DNA of 5,468 nucleotides from an uncultured Methanobrevibacter sp. Its GTDB lineage: Archaea; Methanobacteriota; Methanobacteria; Methanobacteriales; Methanobacteriaceae. Under the pieces are notes generated by a model. The model was not told the origin of the DNA and did no database searches. It was given only the letters and a program-made list of their open reading frames with translations. Where the stretch lies: positions 1-5,468 of the forward strand of contig NZ_CALCYR010000140.1 in assembly GCF_937906425.1 (NCBI RefSeq). The letters are read 5' to 3'. This document shows positions 4,892 through 5,468 of this stretch, in pieces (position 1 is the first letter of the stretch; each line of letters begins with the position of its first letter). A program made the position numbers and the translations under genes.

Positions 4892-5320
4892 ATGGTTGAA
4901 TTAAAAGTAAATCCAGAACTTTGTGTAGATTGTGGACTCTGTGAACGTAATTGTCCAAACAATGCAATTCGTGTTCATGAGGGAGTTCCTTTATTCTGTA
5001 TGCATTGCAGTCCTGAAAAAGCACCTTGTCTTACAGTTTGTCCTGAAAATGCTATTGTAGCATTGGGCGGAGCTATTACTATCAAGAAAGAAAAATGTAT
5101 TGGTTGCGGATTGTGTCATAGTGTATGTCCCATTGGGGCTATTACCATCAATGAATTAGGTCAAGCTACTAAATGTGACCTTTGTGAGAATTTTGAAACT
5201 CAACAATGCGTTGAAGCTTGTCCAACTCATGCTTTGGTAAATGACACTGAAAGCATTATTGCAGCTAAACAAGACAAGCTCTCTGACGGCTTTAAAAGGG
5301 TTCAAAGTTTATTGAAATAA
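4892..5320 (+). CDS. porF: PorF, four-cluster ferredoxin-like partner of pyruvate synthase
   Basis: This 142-residue polyferredoxin-like protein is a paralogue of PorE. It has sixteen cysteines in four groups: C11/14/17/21, C36/39/46/50, C69/72/75/79 and C95/98/106/110, for four predicted [4Fe-4S] clusters. Most groups end in CP, as in bacterial-type ferredoxins. The tail (about 117-142) is a predicted helix that resembles the PorE tail in the pattern D-x-E-(x)-I/V-I-x-x-K-Q. It has no transmembrane segment or signal. Together with PorE it probably delivers low-potential electrons to PorD for reductive carboxylation of acetyl-CoA. It is the last gene of the cluster and is followed at once by a hairpin/T-tract. 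Naming rests on gene order porCDABEF as known in methanogens. Confidence 0.9.
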   Translation: MVELKVNPELCVDCGLCERNCPNNAIRVHEGVPLFCMHCSPEKAPCLTVCPENAIVALGGAITIKKEKCIGCGLCHSVCPIGAITINELGQATKCDLCENFETQQCVEACPTHALVNDTESIIAAKQDKLSDGFKRVQSLLK

Positions 5321-5353
5321 ATTTTTAAAGAATTTTCTTTAAAAATTCTTTTT
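5320..5353 (+). terminator. Hairpin plus T-tract terminator after porF
   Basis: AATTTTTAAAG (5320-5330) pairs perfectly with CTTTAAAAATT (5337-5347), leaving the 6-base loop AATTTT. It is followed by CTTTTT and more T-runs. The 11-bp stem overlaps the last base of the porF stop codon. Only two of its pairs can be G-C or are absent (one G-C pair in total), so the stem is weak. The T-runs alone may suffice in archaea. Position and perfect complementarity support it. Confidence 0.6.
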
Positions 5354-5355
5354 CA

Positions 5356-5419
5356 TTTTTCTATTTTTAATTTTTTAATTCATTTATTTATTTTTCTATT
5401 TTTAATTTTTCTATTTTTA
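5356..5419. repeat. T-rich direct repeats downstream of porF
   Basis: TTTTTCTATTTTTA occurs at 5356-5369, 5391-5404 and 5406-5419; the first two copies extend to a shared 20-bp string ending AATTTTT. These give repeated T-tracts on the + strand and could act as backup termination sites for the por transcript. The remaining bases 5420-5468 are AT-rich, end in AATAATATATTA, and may start the promoter of a gene outside the window; nothing firm can be called. Confidence 0.65.
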
Positions 5420-5468
5420 TAGTAATTTACCAAACTTTTATTATAGATGACTGACAAATAATATATTA

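Noticed and set aside
1..5468. Mobile element, toxin-antitoxin, defence or other novel system
   Set aside because: No transposase, integrase, terminal inverted repeats or unknown gene cassette is present; all coding genes belong to known core archaeal families.

Overview
The window carries a complete pyruvate:ferredoxin oxidoreductase (pyruvate synthase) gene cluster on the + strand, in the order porC, porD, porA, porB, porE, porF. A divergent gene on the - strand encodes the archaeal transcript-cleavage factor TFS. A very AT-rich sequence, four-subunit POR with the porE/porF ferredoxin-like genes, TFS, and strong GGAGG/GGTGAT ribosome binding sites together indicate a hydrogenotrophic or methylotrophic methanogen. 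Methanobacteriales is the best fit (Methanobrevibacter- or Methanosphaera-like); the genus is an inference from base composition and protein style.

Layout: 1-250 is T-rich non-coding DNA with a perfect 15-bp tandem repeat at the left edge and a 17-bp direct repeat. 251-568 (-) is TFS. 569-1190 is a long divergent intergenic region with a three-copy 49-50 bp tandem repeat, a nested inverted repeat and the likely porC promoter. 1191-1712 is porC, followed by a T8 run and a 319-bp gap that holds a 14-bp direct repeat and a second TATA-like box. 2032-2274 is porD. After a 76-bp gap come porA (2351-3499), porB (3501-4367), porE (4380-4880, TTG start) and porF (4892-5320), tightly packed with 1, 12 and 11 bp between them. 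An AT hairpin with a T-tract lies just after porF, followed by T-rich repeats to the window end.

How the genes work together: PorA and PorB form the thiamine-diphosphate catalytic core. PorC completes the core, and PorD carries two [4Fe-4S] clusters to ferredoxin. PorE and PorF are paralogous polyferredoxin-like proteins with 16 cysteines each (four clusters each), thought to supply reduced electrons for making pyruvate from acetyl-CoA and CO2, the entry point of carbon into biosynthesis.

I found no novel system. The gene content is conserved central metabolism. The points worth a second look are non-coding: the detachment of porC from the rest of the operon, the repeated dyad-like motif in that gap, and the tandem repeats beside TFS.
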